A stretch of 56,740 bases of DNA, taken from NCBI GenBank assembly GCA_000431975.1, contig HF988510.1, forward strand, positions 1-56,740, read 5' to 3'. The notes under the pieces were generated by a model that saw only the letters and a program-made list of their open reading frames with translations, did no database searches and had not been told where the DNA came from. Origin of the DNA: Prevotella sp. CAG:924. GTDB taxonomy: Bacteria > Bacteroidota > Bacteroidia > Bacteroidales > Bacteroidaceae. Numbering within the stretch: the stretch's first letter is position 1; every line of letters starts with the position of its first letter. Below, piece after piece: positions 37,716-45,711 of the stretch. The translations under genes and the position numbers were made by a program.

Positions 37716-38678
37716 ATGGTTTCCACGAAAGAACTAATAGAACAATTGCAACGGTTGTTGCATCGGGAAGGGAGCGCAGATGAGACGCCCAAGAAAGAAC
37801 GCAAGGATGTGGCACTGGTATTATCGAGTGGAGGAGCCCGTGGCATGGCGCATGTCGGAGCCATTGACGTGTTGCTTGAGCGGGGCTATCATATTCGTTC
37901 CGTGGCGGGTACGTCATACGGTTCGATAGTCGGCGCCGTCTACGCGTCAGGTCACATGGACGAGTTTAAGGAGTGGATGTTCAGCATGGACAGGCGCCGG
38001 ATGCTGCAGCTTACCGACTTTTCATTCGGTCCGTCCTATTTCGTGAAGGGTGACCGTATTATCCGTGAGATGCAACGTTTTGTGCCCGATCAGAACATAG
38101 AAGACTTGCCTATACCTTTTACCGCTGTTGCTACTGATTGGAAGACGGGTCGTGAGGTGGTGTTTGATCATGGCTCATTGTGGACAGCAGTGAGAGCGTC
38201 TATCTCCATTCCCGGATATTACAAACCACTTATGCATGAGAAAATGATTCTCATAGATGGAGGTCTCACCAATCCTTTTCCGCTCAATCGTGTGAAACGG
38301 TTTAAGAATGATTTGCTTGTGGGTGTGAATGTAAGCGGGCATGATTATGCCGGTATATTTAAGCGCAAGCGTCTGGCCGATGCGATGAAGCGCGAGAATT
38401 CCATTGTTTATAATCTATTCTATAAGATGATGCCGGAGCAGAGTGGTCTAGGCCTTAACTTTTATAGCATGATCAACCAGGCCATGTCTATTTCCATCAA
38501 TGCCAACGCTCACCGATCCATCGAACTTTATAAGCCCGATATCCTTGTCGATATTCCCATGCGGCGTTATGGAGGATCTGACTATGATAAGTCGGAGGCA
38601 ATCAGCAAGATTGGTCGTGCGAAGATGGGAAGAGAGTTAGATAAGTTCTTAGGTGTGGGGCACGAGGTGACGAAATAG
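37716..38678 (+). CDS. patatin-like phospholipase
   Basis: A 320-residue serine lipase-fold protein. The oxyanion motif is SSGGARGMAH, the nucleophile Ser67 lies in GTSYGS, and the dyad Asp181 lies in DGGLTNPFP. No signal peptide, so cytoplasmic, as in the RssA/YchK-type patatin proteins of bacteria. Family knowledge: acyl-ester hydrolysis of membrane lipids; the physiological substrate is unknown. It lies next to a lipid kinase gene and near serine palmitoyltransferase, suggesting a membrane-lipid neighbourhood. Confidence 0.9.
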   Translation: MVSTKELIEQLQRLLHREGSADETPKKERKDVALVLSSGGARGMAHVGAIDVLLERGYHIRSVAGTSYGSIVGAVYASGHMDEFKEWMFSMDRRRMLQLTDFSFGPSYFVKGDRIIREMQRFVPDQNIEDLPIPFTAVATDWKTGREVVFDHGSLWTAVRASISIPGYYKPLMHEKMILIDGGLTNPFPLNRVKRFKNDLLVGVNVSGHDYAGIFKRKRLADAMKRENSIVYNLFYKMMPEQSGLGLNFYSMINQAMSISINANAHRSIELYKPDILVDIPMRRYGGSDYDKSEAISKIGRAKMGRELDKFLGVGHEVTK

Positions 38679-38952
38679 ACATTCAGAGTTTTCCCTTGTG
38701 GGTTCCGCACTTCCTCTTGTCGGACCGGTGTCAATTATTGGTGGATGGTTGTCGGGAGATAAGTACCGCCGGTGTATAGGTGATGATGTCGGAGGGCATT
38801 GATAGCTTTATGCCGGTGTGTCAAATTGAAAGTGTTGAAAGATTCGCTCCGGATGGCTAATAATGTAGGAGTACAGATATGAATTCTCTTTCCTACTTTC
38901 AAAGGAAAATATATTAAATGAAAGAATGAGAAGAGCCTCTTTTATTATATTA

Positions 38953-39014
38953 CGTATCCTATCCAACGGCTGCAATGGTTAAGAAAATAACTTGCTTCGT
39001 TTGGATAGGATACG
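38953..39014. repeat. 14-bp perfect inverted repeat with 34-base spacer
   Basis: CGTATCCTATCCAA (38953-38966) is exactly matched by its inverse at 39001-39014. It lies between the converging patatin and lipid kinase genes. Neither side has a T tract, and the loop is long for an intrinsic terminator. The rest of the 38679-39032 gap shows nothing recognisable. Confidence 0.65.
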
Positions 39015-39032
39015 AATAATAATGTATTGAGT

Positions 39033-40073
39033 CTATGTCAACAGGTTTTTCTCTATTTTCTTTTGTATCATCTTGGCGAGCTTTACTCCCCGATGTGTCT
39101 GATGCTGGATGTCTTCACGGATAGCAGTGAGCTGGTTGATCAGTTCGCTGGCTGCTGTTTGGATGGCATTCGGACGTCGGTGTTGCCGTGAGGAGAAAGG
39201 ATTGACGACGATGTTTATGCCTTTCTCAATGAGGCGTATGTCAACATCTTCTCCTGTCATGACGGGCTCTCCATCGTAATGAATCACCCCTGGTTGAGAG
39301 CGGTGCACATGGATGTGCTTGGTGGAGAAAGTTTTGATATGTGTGCTCTTATCGAGAGTCTTGTTAAGCATCTCGATAGGAATTAGTGGAGCGTCGATCA
39401 GATCGAAAGGCTCGAGGATCACGACGTCCAATAGTCCGTCGCTCATCGAAGCCTGCGGGGCGATGTAAAAGTTATTGCCATATTGCGATGCATTGGCTAC
39501 GCTTAGGAGAAAGGCCTTGTAGTGTTGCGTGCCTTCCTCGTCGGTGATCTCGTAGGTCTCAGGATGATATTTGCGTCCTTCCTCCAGTACTTTTTGTACG
39601 TAAGTGATCGGGCCGCGCTTACTGTCTTCCGCAAACTTCATGCTTACGAAAGCGTCGAACCCCATGCCACATGTACAGAAGAACGGATATTCGTTGATCA
39701 TGCCATAGTCGAGCGGACGGATGATGGCTTGATTGATGATTTCAATACATTTCCTTACATTCATGGGTAGTAGGAGATGGCGTGCTAAGCCGTTACCTGA
39801 CCCCATGGGAATAATGGCCAGGGCTGTAGGGGTATGTACAAGTGCACGCGCCACCTCATTCACAGTGCCGTCACCACCGACGGCCACGACAATATCTACC
39901 CCCTTTTCTGTAGCCTGATGGGCCAGTTCGGTGGCTTCGCCGGCATAGGTCGTCTCCTTGATGGTGTAGTCAAACTGTTCACTATCAATTGATCGGGCGA
40001 TCTCCTTCGGTACTTGGGCCTTGCTCACCCCTCCTGAGATAGGATTGATGATAAAGAGAATATTGCGTTTCAT
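39033..40073 (-). CDS. diacylglycerol kinase-family lipid kinase
   Basis: A 346-residue protein with the DAGK catalytic domain: NPISGG near the N-terminus, the nucleotide loop GGDGTVNEVA and GSGNGLARHL, then a beta-rich second domain with the YPFFCTCGMGFDAFVS and SDGLLDVVIL segments. The family includes diacylglycerol kinases (DgkB), YegS-like kinases, and sphingosine and ceramide kinases. A C-terminal helical tail of about 40 residues (TAASELINQLTAIREDIQHQT) is extra. It is divergent from serine palmitoyltransferase, so a sphingoid or ceramide substrate is possible, but nothing in the sequence decides between these. Confidence 0.88.
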   Translation of the reverse strand: MKRNILFIINPISGGVSKAQVPKEIARSIDSEQFDYTIKETTYAGEATELAHQATEKGVDIVVAVGGDGTVNEVARALVHTPTALAIIPMGSGNGLARHLLLPMNVRKCIEIINQAIIRPLDYGMINEYPFFCTCGMGFDAFVSMKFAEDSKRGPITYVQKVLEEGRKYHPETYEITDEEGTQHYKAFLLSVANASQYGNNFYIAPQASMSDGLLDVVILEPFDLIDAPLIPIEMLNKTLDKSTHIKTFSTKHIHVHRSQPGVIHYDGEPVMTGEDVDIRLIEKGINIVVNPFSSRQHRRPNAIQTAASELINQLTAIREDIQHQTHRGVKLAKMIQKKIEKNLLT

Positions 40074-40077
40074 ATTG

Positions 40078-40085
40078 CAAATATA
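40078..40085 (-). promoter_or_regulatory. -7 box directly before the lipid kinase ATG
   Basis: The minus strand reads TATATTTG, ending 4 bases before the ATG at 40073. If used, the transcript would begin at or next to the start codon (leaderless). The -33 match is poor and the area AT-rich. Confidence 0.4.
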
Positions 40086-40180
40086 GCTGTTTTACCGGAT
40101 AAAAAGGGAATTTTGCAGACCTTTTTGAAGTATTTTTGAGAATATTCATTTCAACTTGCCCATTTTTTGAAGATTATTTG

Positions 40181-40188
40181 TAACTTTG
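40181..40188 (+). promoter_or_regulatory. -7 box of the serine palmitoyltransferase gene
   Basis: TAACTTTG matches TAnnTTTG, with an ACTTG 22 bases upstream as a loose -33. The leader is about 40 bases. Confidence 0.65.
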
Positions 40189-40233
40189 CAGCCTAATAAA
40201 AACATAACATAGGATCACTACCTATTATTGATA

Positions 40234-41421
40234 ATGGGACAGTTAACAGAAAGATACAAGAATTATCGTGAGCCCCAAAAATTCATGGATGCCGGTGTTT
40301 ACCCCTATTTTCGTGAGATTACAGGCAAACAGGGTCCTGAAGTGGATATGGATGGCCGCAAAGTTCTTATGTTTGGCAGCAATGCCTACACAGGTCTGAC
40401 AGGTGATGAGCGCGTGATCGCTGCCGCTCATCGTGCACTTGACAAATATGGTTCCGGTTGTGCCGGCAGCCGTTTCCTCAATGGAACGTTGGACCTCCAT
40501 GTACAGCTAGAAAAAGAACTTGCTAAGTTTGAGCATAAAGATGATGCTCTTTGTTTTTCGACAGGCTTCAGTGTCAATTCCGGTGTTCTCGCTGTTGTAG
40601 TGGGACGAGGAGACTATATCATCTGTGATGATCGGGATCATGCTTCTATTGTGGATGGTCGTCGTTTGAGCTTTGCCACGACTCTGCATTACAAGCATAA
40701 CGACATGGAGGATCTGGAGCGTGTGCTTGAGAAGCTTCCTTATGATGCTGTAAAGCTGATCGTCGTTGACGGTGTATTCTCGATGGAAGGTGATTTGGCT
40801 AAGTTGCCGGAGATTGTAGAGTTGAAGCATAAGTATAACTGCTCTATCATGGTTGATGAGGCTCATGGTCTCGGTGTATTTGGTGAGCAGGGACGAGGTG
40901 TGTGTCATCATTTTGGCTTGGAGAATGAGGTGGACCTGATTATGGGTACATTCTCGAAGAGTCTTGCTTCCATCGGTGGTTTTATCGCCAGCGATTGGGA
41001 CACGATTAATTACTTGCGTCATACCTGCCGTACGTATATCTTCTCGGCCAGCGATACGCCTGCAGCAACAGCGGCTGCTCTCGAGGCCCTGCACATTCTG
41101 CAGGAAGAGCCCGAGCGTATTAAGCACCTTTGGGATGTAACCAACTATGCCTTGAAGCGTTTCCGCGAAGAGGGATTCGAGATTGGTGATACGGAGAGCC
41201 CGATCATCCCGCTGTATGTGCGCGACCCGATGCTCACCTTCCAGGTGACCAAGGAGGCTTTCGAGGCTGGAGTGTTTATCAATCCTGTCATTCCTCCCGC
41301 CTGCGCACCGCAGGATACTCTCGTACGTTTTGCCTTGATGGCTACACATACAGAGGAACAGGTAGAGCGTGGCGTTCAGGCCCTTACCAAGATTTTCAAG
41401 AAGGACGGCATCATCAAATAA
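40234..41421 (+). CDS. spt: serine palmitoyltransferase (alpha-oxoamine synthase family)
   Basis: A 395-residue PLP enzyme. It condenses serine with an acyl-CoA (or acyl-ACP) to 3-ketosphinganine, the first step of sphingolipid synthesis in Bacteroidota. Motifs: GSNAYTGLTG, GSGCAGSRFLNGT, VDEAHGLGVFG, the PLP-binding Lys242 in FSKSLASIGGF, and the C-terminal FINPVIPPACAPQDTLVR. The relatives KBL and BioF are alternatives, but the Bacteroidota-type YFREITGKQGPEV N-terminus and the whole sequence fit SPT best. The frame is open from TTG at 40228; ATG at 40234 (MGQLTERY) is preferred. It is followed by a strong terminator and so is transcribed alone. Confidence 0.9.
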   Translation: MGQLTERYKNYREPQKFMDAGVYPYFREITGKQGPEVDMDGRKVLMFGSNAYTGLTGDERVIAAAHRALDKYGSGCAGSRFLNGTLDLHVQLEKELAKFEHKDDALCFSTGFSVNSGVLAVVVGRGDYIICDDRDHASIVDGRRLSFATTLHYKHNDMEDLERVLEKLPYDAVKLIVVDGVFSMEGDLAKLPEIVELKHKYNCSIMVDEAHGLGVFGEQGRGVCHHFGLENEVDLIMGTFSKSLASIGGFIASDWDTINYLRHTCRTYIFSASDTPAATAAALEALHILQEEPERIKHLWDVTNYALKRFREEGFEIGDTESPIIPLYVRDPMLTFQVTKEAFEAGVFINPVIPPACAPQDTLVRFALMATHTEEQVERGVQALTKIFKKDGIIK

Positions 41422-41440
41422 TCCGTTCTTTATAATAATA

Positions 41441-41482
41441 AAAAGCAGCTGCCGGACATTTCTGTTTGGCAGCTGTTTTTTT
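41441..41482 (+). terminator. intrinsic terminator of the serine palmitoyltransferase gene
   Basis: The stem CAGCTGCC/GGCAGCTG (41446-41453 with 41468-41475) is extended by a G-T pair and A-T pairs and ends in a run of seven or more T. Confidence 0.92.
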
Positions 41483-41533
41483 ATGCGTTGGGGAGATAGC
41501 GGTAGCCTCTATAGTAGAGGGGATCCAAAAGAA

Positions 41534-41613
41534 GGCTCACCCGGATGAATATAGGGGATTGTTTGGCTCGGGCCTGAAAAAGACATCCTATCCTTGCAAG
41601 ACCGAACGACAAG
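41534..41613 (+). repeat. 80-bp dispersed repeat, copy A
   Basis: It begins GGCTCACCCGGATGAAT and ends GAACGACAAG. It matches copy B (55165-55243) in the same orientation with five substitutions and one single-base gap (74 of 80 identical). Four substitutions fall in a 6-base stretch (41565-41570). It lies 52 bases past the terminator of the serine palmitoyltransferase gene. Flanks of the two copies share nothing, and there are no obvious terminal inverted repeats. Confidence 0.85.
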
Positions 41614-41742
41614 AAGCATTACCGGAAGTAGGGCCATTTTATTTGTCCGGGTCATGATGAAAGAGCTGAATAGTTATATGGTTTTTATAGATTTATGATT
41701 ATTCGGGAGCCTCGTACAGGTTTGAAGGCACCCGGAAGGGAA

Positions 41743-41779
41743 GGGAAAGGATGGTTGTTTTGTCTGCCATCCTTCTCCC
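41743..41779 (-). terminator. hairpin downstream of the GH32 gene
   Basis: Arms GGGAAAGGATGG (41743-41754) and CCATCCTTCTCCC (41767-41779) pair with one bulge, 10 bases after the GH32 stop. There is no T run after it on the minus strand, so it could instead protect the mRNA 3' end. The other bases of the 41422-41788 gap hold the terminator and repeat listed above. Confidence 0.5.
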
Positions 41780-41788
41780 TATTAAAGA

Positions 41789-43480
41789 TTACTTACGATA
41801 TGCGTGGATTTTCACCTTGCATCCCTTAGCAGTTACCTTATTATAAGGTGAAGTCGGGAATACAAGATTGGTCATGGCGACGTGACCCTGTCCCTCAAAG
41901 AGCTCCAGGCTCGAGTGGTCGACGAAGAGCTGGAACGAACGTGCCTTGCCGTAGGTAGAGGCTGTCGTTACGCAGGGGAAGTCGGCAGAGAAGTCTGTCT
42001 TGCCGCTCTTTGTACGATCCATGGATACGGTCTGCTTGGAACCGTCGTAGGTGATCACCACCTGCTCACCCTTATCATTGCTGAGCGTCACCGTAGCATT
42101 GCTCTTCAGGTTGGTGACCTCCAGATAAGCACAAGCTGACAGACTGCCGGTGGTAGTCTCCTCGAATGCCTTGTATACTTCGGGTGAAGGCAACACGCTC
42201 ACGTATGTATCACCCTTGTAGCTGAACAAGCCGAGATCGCGGGGCAAGCCATTGGCAGAACGGAACTGCTGGGTAGGTACCTGGTTGGCATACTGCCAGT
42301 TGCTCATCCAAGGCAGCACGACGTGACGGCCCTCGGGAGCGTTGTCAAAGCTGACAGTTGCATAGTGGTCTTTACCCCAGTCGAGCCACTTCGTCGTCTT
42401 GGGATCGTCCTCACATGTGAACTTGTGACCATCGAACTTACCGATGAAGTATTGTGTGGCACTACCACCGAAGGGGCCACCCGGGTTGATGTTGCAGATG
42501 AGCACCCACTTGTCACCGATCTTCATCAGGTCTGGGCACTCCCATACACCGCCGTGGTTTCCATATTCTTTGCCGAAGCTGCTCTCCTCTTTCCAATGGG
42601 TCAGATCGGTAGAGCTATAGATACGCATCTCCTGACCGGCGGCGAGGATCAGATTCCATACCTTGGCATCCTCATTCCAGAATGCGTTGGGGTCGCGGAA
42701 GTCAGGAACGTCAGCTGTCAGAATGGGGTTGCCCGCATATTTAGTGAAAGTCTTGCCATTGTCGTGGCTCACGGCCATGCTCTGTGTCTGACTGATGCCG
42801 GCAGAAGTATAGAATGCAACAACAGCATCAGCTCCCTGGCCGGCCGTATTGTTCTTGTCTACCACGCAGCTACCACTGAAGATAGTGCCGAGACCATCGG
42901 GCTTGATGGCTTCGGGCTGCTGCTGCCAATGCATGAGATCGGTAGAGGTGGAGTGTCCCCATGTCATGTTCTCCCACTGCGATCCGTAGGGGTTGTACTG
43001 GAAATAGAGATGCCATACACCATCCTTATAGAACATTCCGTTAGGATCGTTCATCCATCCATATAAAGGCGTATGGTGGAAGACAGGACGATACATCTCA
43101 CGGTTGGTCGTGTCGAATGTATCGGTTGTCGTCATGCCCTTCCAGCATACATAGTCCTGGATAGAACTTACAGGGCGCTTCTGTCCGGTGAACTGGATGT
43201 CGAGTGTAACGTCACCTCCGAAGGTCTTAACATCGAGAGGCACATTATAATCGGTGTGCTTGACAGCCAGACGGCAGTTGAACTCCTGCACCACCTGATT
43301 GTTCTTGATCACACGAACGTGTGCAATGTCCATACTCTCTTCTACAGGCAGAAGCACATACTGTTTGTCAGTCTTCACACGCTGCATGGCATGGGTATCG
43401 CTCATCACAGCTGTCTGGGCTGATGCAGTGAGTGCCAAAGCAGACAGCAATGTAGAGGTAATAATAGATTTTGTATTCAT
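41789..43480 (-). CDS. GH32 beta-fructosidase (levanase/inulinase family)
   Basis: A 563-residue secreted enzyme with a type I signal peptide (cleavage near ASAQ, residue 21-22; no lipobox), so periplasmic. Residues about 25-125 form an extra N-terminal beta domain of the kind seen in Bacteroidota GH32 proteins. The five-bladed propeller carries the nucleophile Asp145 in WMNDPNG, the transition-state Asp in FRDPNAF, and the acid/base Glu314 in WECPDL. A C-terminal beta-sandwich follows (LFVDHSSLELFEG). Family knowledge: hydrolysis of beta-fructosyl bonds in levan, inulin or sucrose; endo or exo action cannot be decided. It is the last gene of the fructan PUL, but 383 bases separate it from susD. 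Confidence 0.94.
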   Translation of the reverse strand: MNTKSIITSTLLSALALTASAQTAVMSDTHAMQRVKTDKQYVLLPVEESMDIAHVRVIKNNQVVQEFNCRLAVKHTDYNVPLDVKTFGGDVTLDIQFTGQKRPVSSIQDYVCWKGMTTTDTFDTTNREMYRPVFHHTPLYGWMNDPNGMFYKDGVWHLYFQYNPYGSQWENMTWGHSTSTDLMHWQQQPEAIKPDGLGTIFSGSCVVDKNNTAGQGADAVVAFYTSAGISQTQSMAVSHDNGKTFTKYAGNPILTADVPDFRDPNAFWNEDAKVWNLILAAGQEMRIYSSTDLTHWKEESSFGKEYGNHGGVWECPDLMKIGDKWVLICNINPGGPFGGSATQYFIGKFDGHKFTCEDDPKTTKWLDWGKDHYATVSFDNAPEGRHVVLPWMSNWQYANQVPTQQFRSANGLPRDLGLFSYKGDTYVSVLPSPEVYKAFEETTTGSLSACAYLEVTNLKSNATVTLSNDKGEQVVITYDGSKQTVSMDRTKSGKTDFSADFPCVTTASTYGKARSFQLFVDHSSLELFEGQGHVAMTNLVFPTSPYNKVTAKGCKVKIHAYRK

Positions 43481-43807
43481 ATCTGTTATATAAATGAGTT
43501 GTTTCTAAGATGATAAAATATCAAATGACTGATATGCACACTATAGAACGAGAGTTTGCATCTTCTGTTTCCGTTTGGCTAGAATTATCAACAAGCAAAA
43601 GAGCTTATTTCTGGTTCTTGCGTCCTGTATTTACTCCTCCGGGCGACAACAGTAACAACATAGAATGTAAACTGCGTGTCTCTCAAAGGTTGAGTGTGAA
43701 CTATAGGACTCTTTGTTCTGACAGATACTGCTCATCCGTTCTGTACCTGTCAGAGCGAAAAGTCTGCACGTCTGTCGTCAATAAAACGATAGGAAATCCA
43801 TATTTTA
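43481..43807. other. gap between GH32 and susD without a gene
   Basis: No TAnnTTTG box is seen for GH32, although the gap is long enough for a promoter. A GAACGA at 43547-43552 recalls part of the candidate fructan operator (GAACGATTT) but is too short to support alone. The long plus-strand frame that begins here is an antisense shadow of susD. Confidence 0.45.
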
Positions 43808-43851
43808 TAGCCGTGGCCCTTCTCCAGCAAGCTGGGAAGGGCCGAATGGCT
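43808..43851 (-). terminator. long hairpin after susD of the fructan PUL
   Basis: GGCCCTTCTCCAGC (43815-43828) pairs with GCTGGGAAGGGCC (43831-43843) with one bulged T. The stem continues as TAGCC/GGCTA (43808-43812 with 43847-43851) after a small internal loop. It lies 13 bases after the susD stop and lacks a T run, so partial termination or RNA protection between susD and GH32 is likely. Confidence 0.6.
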
Positions 43852-43863
43852 AAACATATAATA

Positions 43864-45687
43864 TTAATTATAACCCTTATTCTGTTGATACAGACCTGGG
43901 ATGTAGAACAACTGGTTGTAAGGAATGGGGAAGAACTCGTTCTTCTCGGGAGTGAACTTAGCATCACGATAATACTGTCCATAGTGCTGCTCAGTAGCAC
44001 CGGTCACATTGCCGTTCTCGTCGTATGTCACAGGAGCGCCCTCCATTACCTTTCCATTGTGGTCGAAGAAGCTGTAGGTAGCGTCCTTTGCCTTGTCAAA
44101 GTATGCATTCAGAGTCTTAGAAGCGATACCCCAACGGCGAAGGTCGAAGAAGCGGCCATTCTCCATGGCCATCTCCAGACGACGCTCCCACTGCAGGCAC
44201 TTACGTGCATGTTCCTTAGTGTCGAAATAGCCTTCAATAGGATATTCTGCGATCTCGCACTGGTCGGCAGCATATTCAATATGCTTGCTTACCGAGTTGG
44301 CAGCACGACGTCTGATGGCATTGATAATATCGCGGGCCTCAGACAGACGGCCGCGCTCAATGAGCGCCTCAGCACGCATCAGCATCACATCTGTATAACG
44401 GATAACATAGTCGTTGGTGGCGAAAGCCTGCCAAGAGCCATTGAAAGTCTCACCCTTAGAGCGCTGCGGCACTTCCTTCAGAGAAGTGTAGTAGCCATAG
44501 TCGGTAGCGTCACGAGAGTTGGCCATTGTCTGTGTGTACTCCTCCTCGTACTTGTAGGGGAAAGAAGGCATACCAACCGTGTGGAACAATCTCGGATCCC
44601 ACTTCTGTGCAGTAGGCTGACCATTGATAGGATAGTCGATGCTGTCATCATAATCATCGAACATTGGCAGACCGTTCTTGGTCTTAAATGCATTGACGAG
44701 ATCCTGAGAAGGCTTGTGGAAGTCCCATCCGCAAGACCACATACCCCATGCGCCATTCAGCATGACAGACCAGTTGGCACGACCGTAAGTAGTATGGTCA
44801 TCCTCATAGTCAGAGCACTGTACAGCGAACACAGACTCTTTGCTGTTCTTATATTCGGGAAGGAAGATGTCACCATAATCCTCGAGATATCCATAGTCAG
44901 ACTTCATTACGACATCGGTATAAGCCACCACGCTGTCCATATAATTAGTATTGATATGACCAACACCCGTACCTGACTCATATCCATCACCCCAAGCGAG
45001 GTTGAGATAGCACTTTGCGATGTATGCAGCGGCAGCGATCTTGTTGGCACGTCCATCCTGTCCGGGCTCCTTCACCGGCAGCACGTCGTATGCAGCCTTG
45101 AAGTCATCAATCACCTTACCGAAGAGCTGCTCGTAAGTGTACTCATCGTTTTTAATAGATTCCTGTGTTCCTGCATCCTCTACATTCTCGTCGATCCAAG
45201 GAATCTGACGGAAGACTGTGAGCAACTTATAATAGAAATGTCCACGCAGGAATCTCACCTCTGCCTCACGCTGACGTGTGGTCTCGGCACCGAGCATGCT
45301 CTCACCATTACGCTCGAGCGACAGCAGTGCACGGTTGCAACGGGAAACGGCACAATACAGGCGGTACCATAGTTCGTCCATCTCACCCGGCGTGGTTGAT
45401 GTCAAGGTCGTCCAGATATCAAAAGCATGATAACCGGTATCGTTGGGACCGCTACCACCCTTCAGGCAGTCATCAGAAGTGATATCACCATAAGGGAAGA
45501 GGTTGAACGGATAGGTGTACCAGCAGTCACCAAGCATGGCGTATGCTGAGGTAACCATTCCCTCCGGATCAGCGAAAGCCTTGTCCTCATCTACTACAGC
45601 TGTCGGGGTGTAGTCAAGGAAATCATTACAGCTCGTCAGCGCAAGGCCCATTACGCATGCAGCTACTAAGTTATATATCTTTTTCAT
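43864..45687 (-). CDS. SusD-like surface glycan-binding lipoprotein (fructan PUL)
   Basis: A 607-residue RagB/SusD-family lipoprotein. The lipobox LTSC (near residue 20) is followed by NDFLDYTPTAVVDED, a standard SusD start. Other family segments are TELWYRLYCAVSRCN-like (DELWYRLYCAVSRCNRAL), EVRFLRGHFYYKLL, the TPR-region IAAAAYIAKCYLNLA and YTDVMLMRAEALIERG. The C-terminal region holds FFPIPYNQL. It pairs with SusC, 24 bases upstream, as the glycan-capturing lid. Fructan as ligand is inferred from GH32 and the regulator type. Confidence 0.94.
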   Translation of the reverse strand: MKKIYNLVAACVMGLALTSCNDFLDYTPTAVVDEDKAFADPEGMVTSAYAMLGDCWYTYPFNLFPYGDITSDDCLKGGSGPNDTGYHAFDIWTTLTSTTPGEMDELWYRLYCAVSRCNRALLSLERNGESMLGAETTRQREAEVRFLRGHFYYKLLTVFRQIPWIDENVEDAGTQESIKNDEYTYEQLFGKVIDDFKAAYDVLPVKEPGQDGRANKIAAAAYIAKCYLNLAWGDGYESGTGVGHINTNYMDSVVAYTDVVMKSDYGYLEDYGDIFLPEYKNSKESVFAVQCSDYEDDHTTYGRANWSVMLNGAWGMWSCGWDFHKPSQDLVNAFKTKNGLPMFDDYDDSIDYPINGQPTAQKWDPRLFHTVGMPSFPYKYEEEYTQTMANSRDATDYGYYTSLKEVPQRSKGETFNGSWQAFATNDYVIRYTDVMLMRAEALIERGRLSEARDIINAIRRRAANSVSKHIEYAADQCEIAEYPIEGYFDTKEHARKCLQWERRLEMAMENGRFFDLRRWGIASKTLNAYFDKAKDATYSFFDHNGKVMEGAPVTYDENGNVTGATEQHYGQYYRDAKFTPEKNEFFPIPYNQLFYIPGLYQQNKGYN

Positions 45688-45711
45688 TGTGATATACTAC
45701 GCTTTAAATTT

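Noticed and set aside
40507..41349. 280-residue minus-strand frame opposite the serine palmitoyltransferase gene
   Set aside because: Antisense shadow with no family likeness inside a certain gene.
43510..44976. 488-residue plus-strand open frame
   Set aside because: It runs antisense through susD and the gap before it, has no family likeness, and susD on the minus strand is certain.
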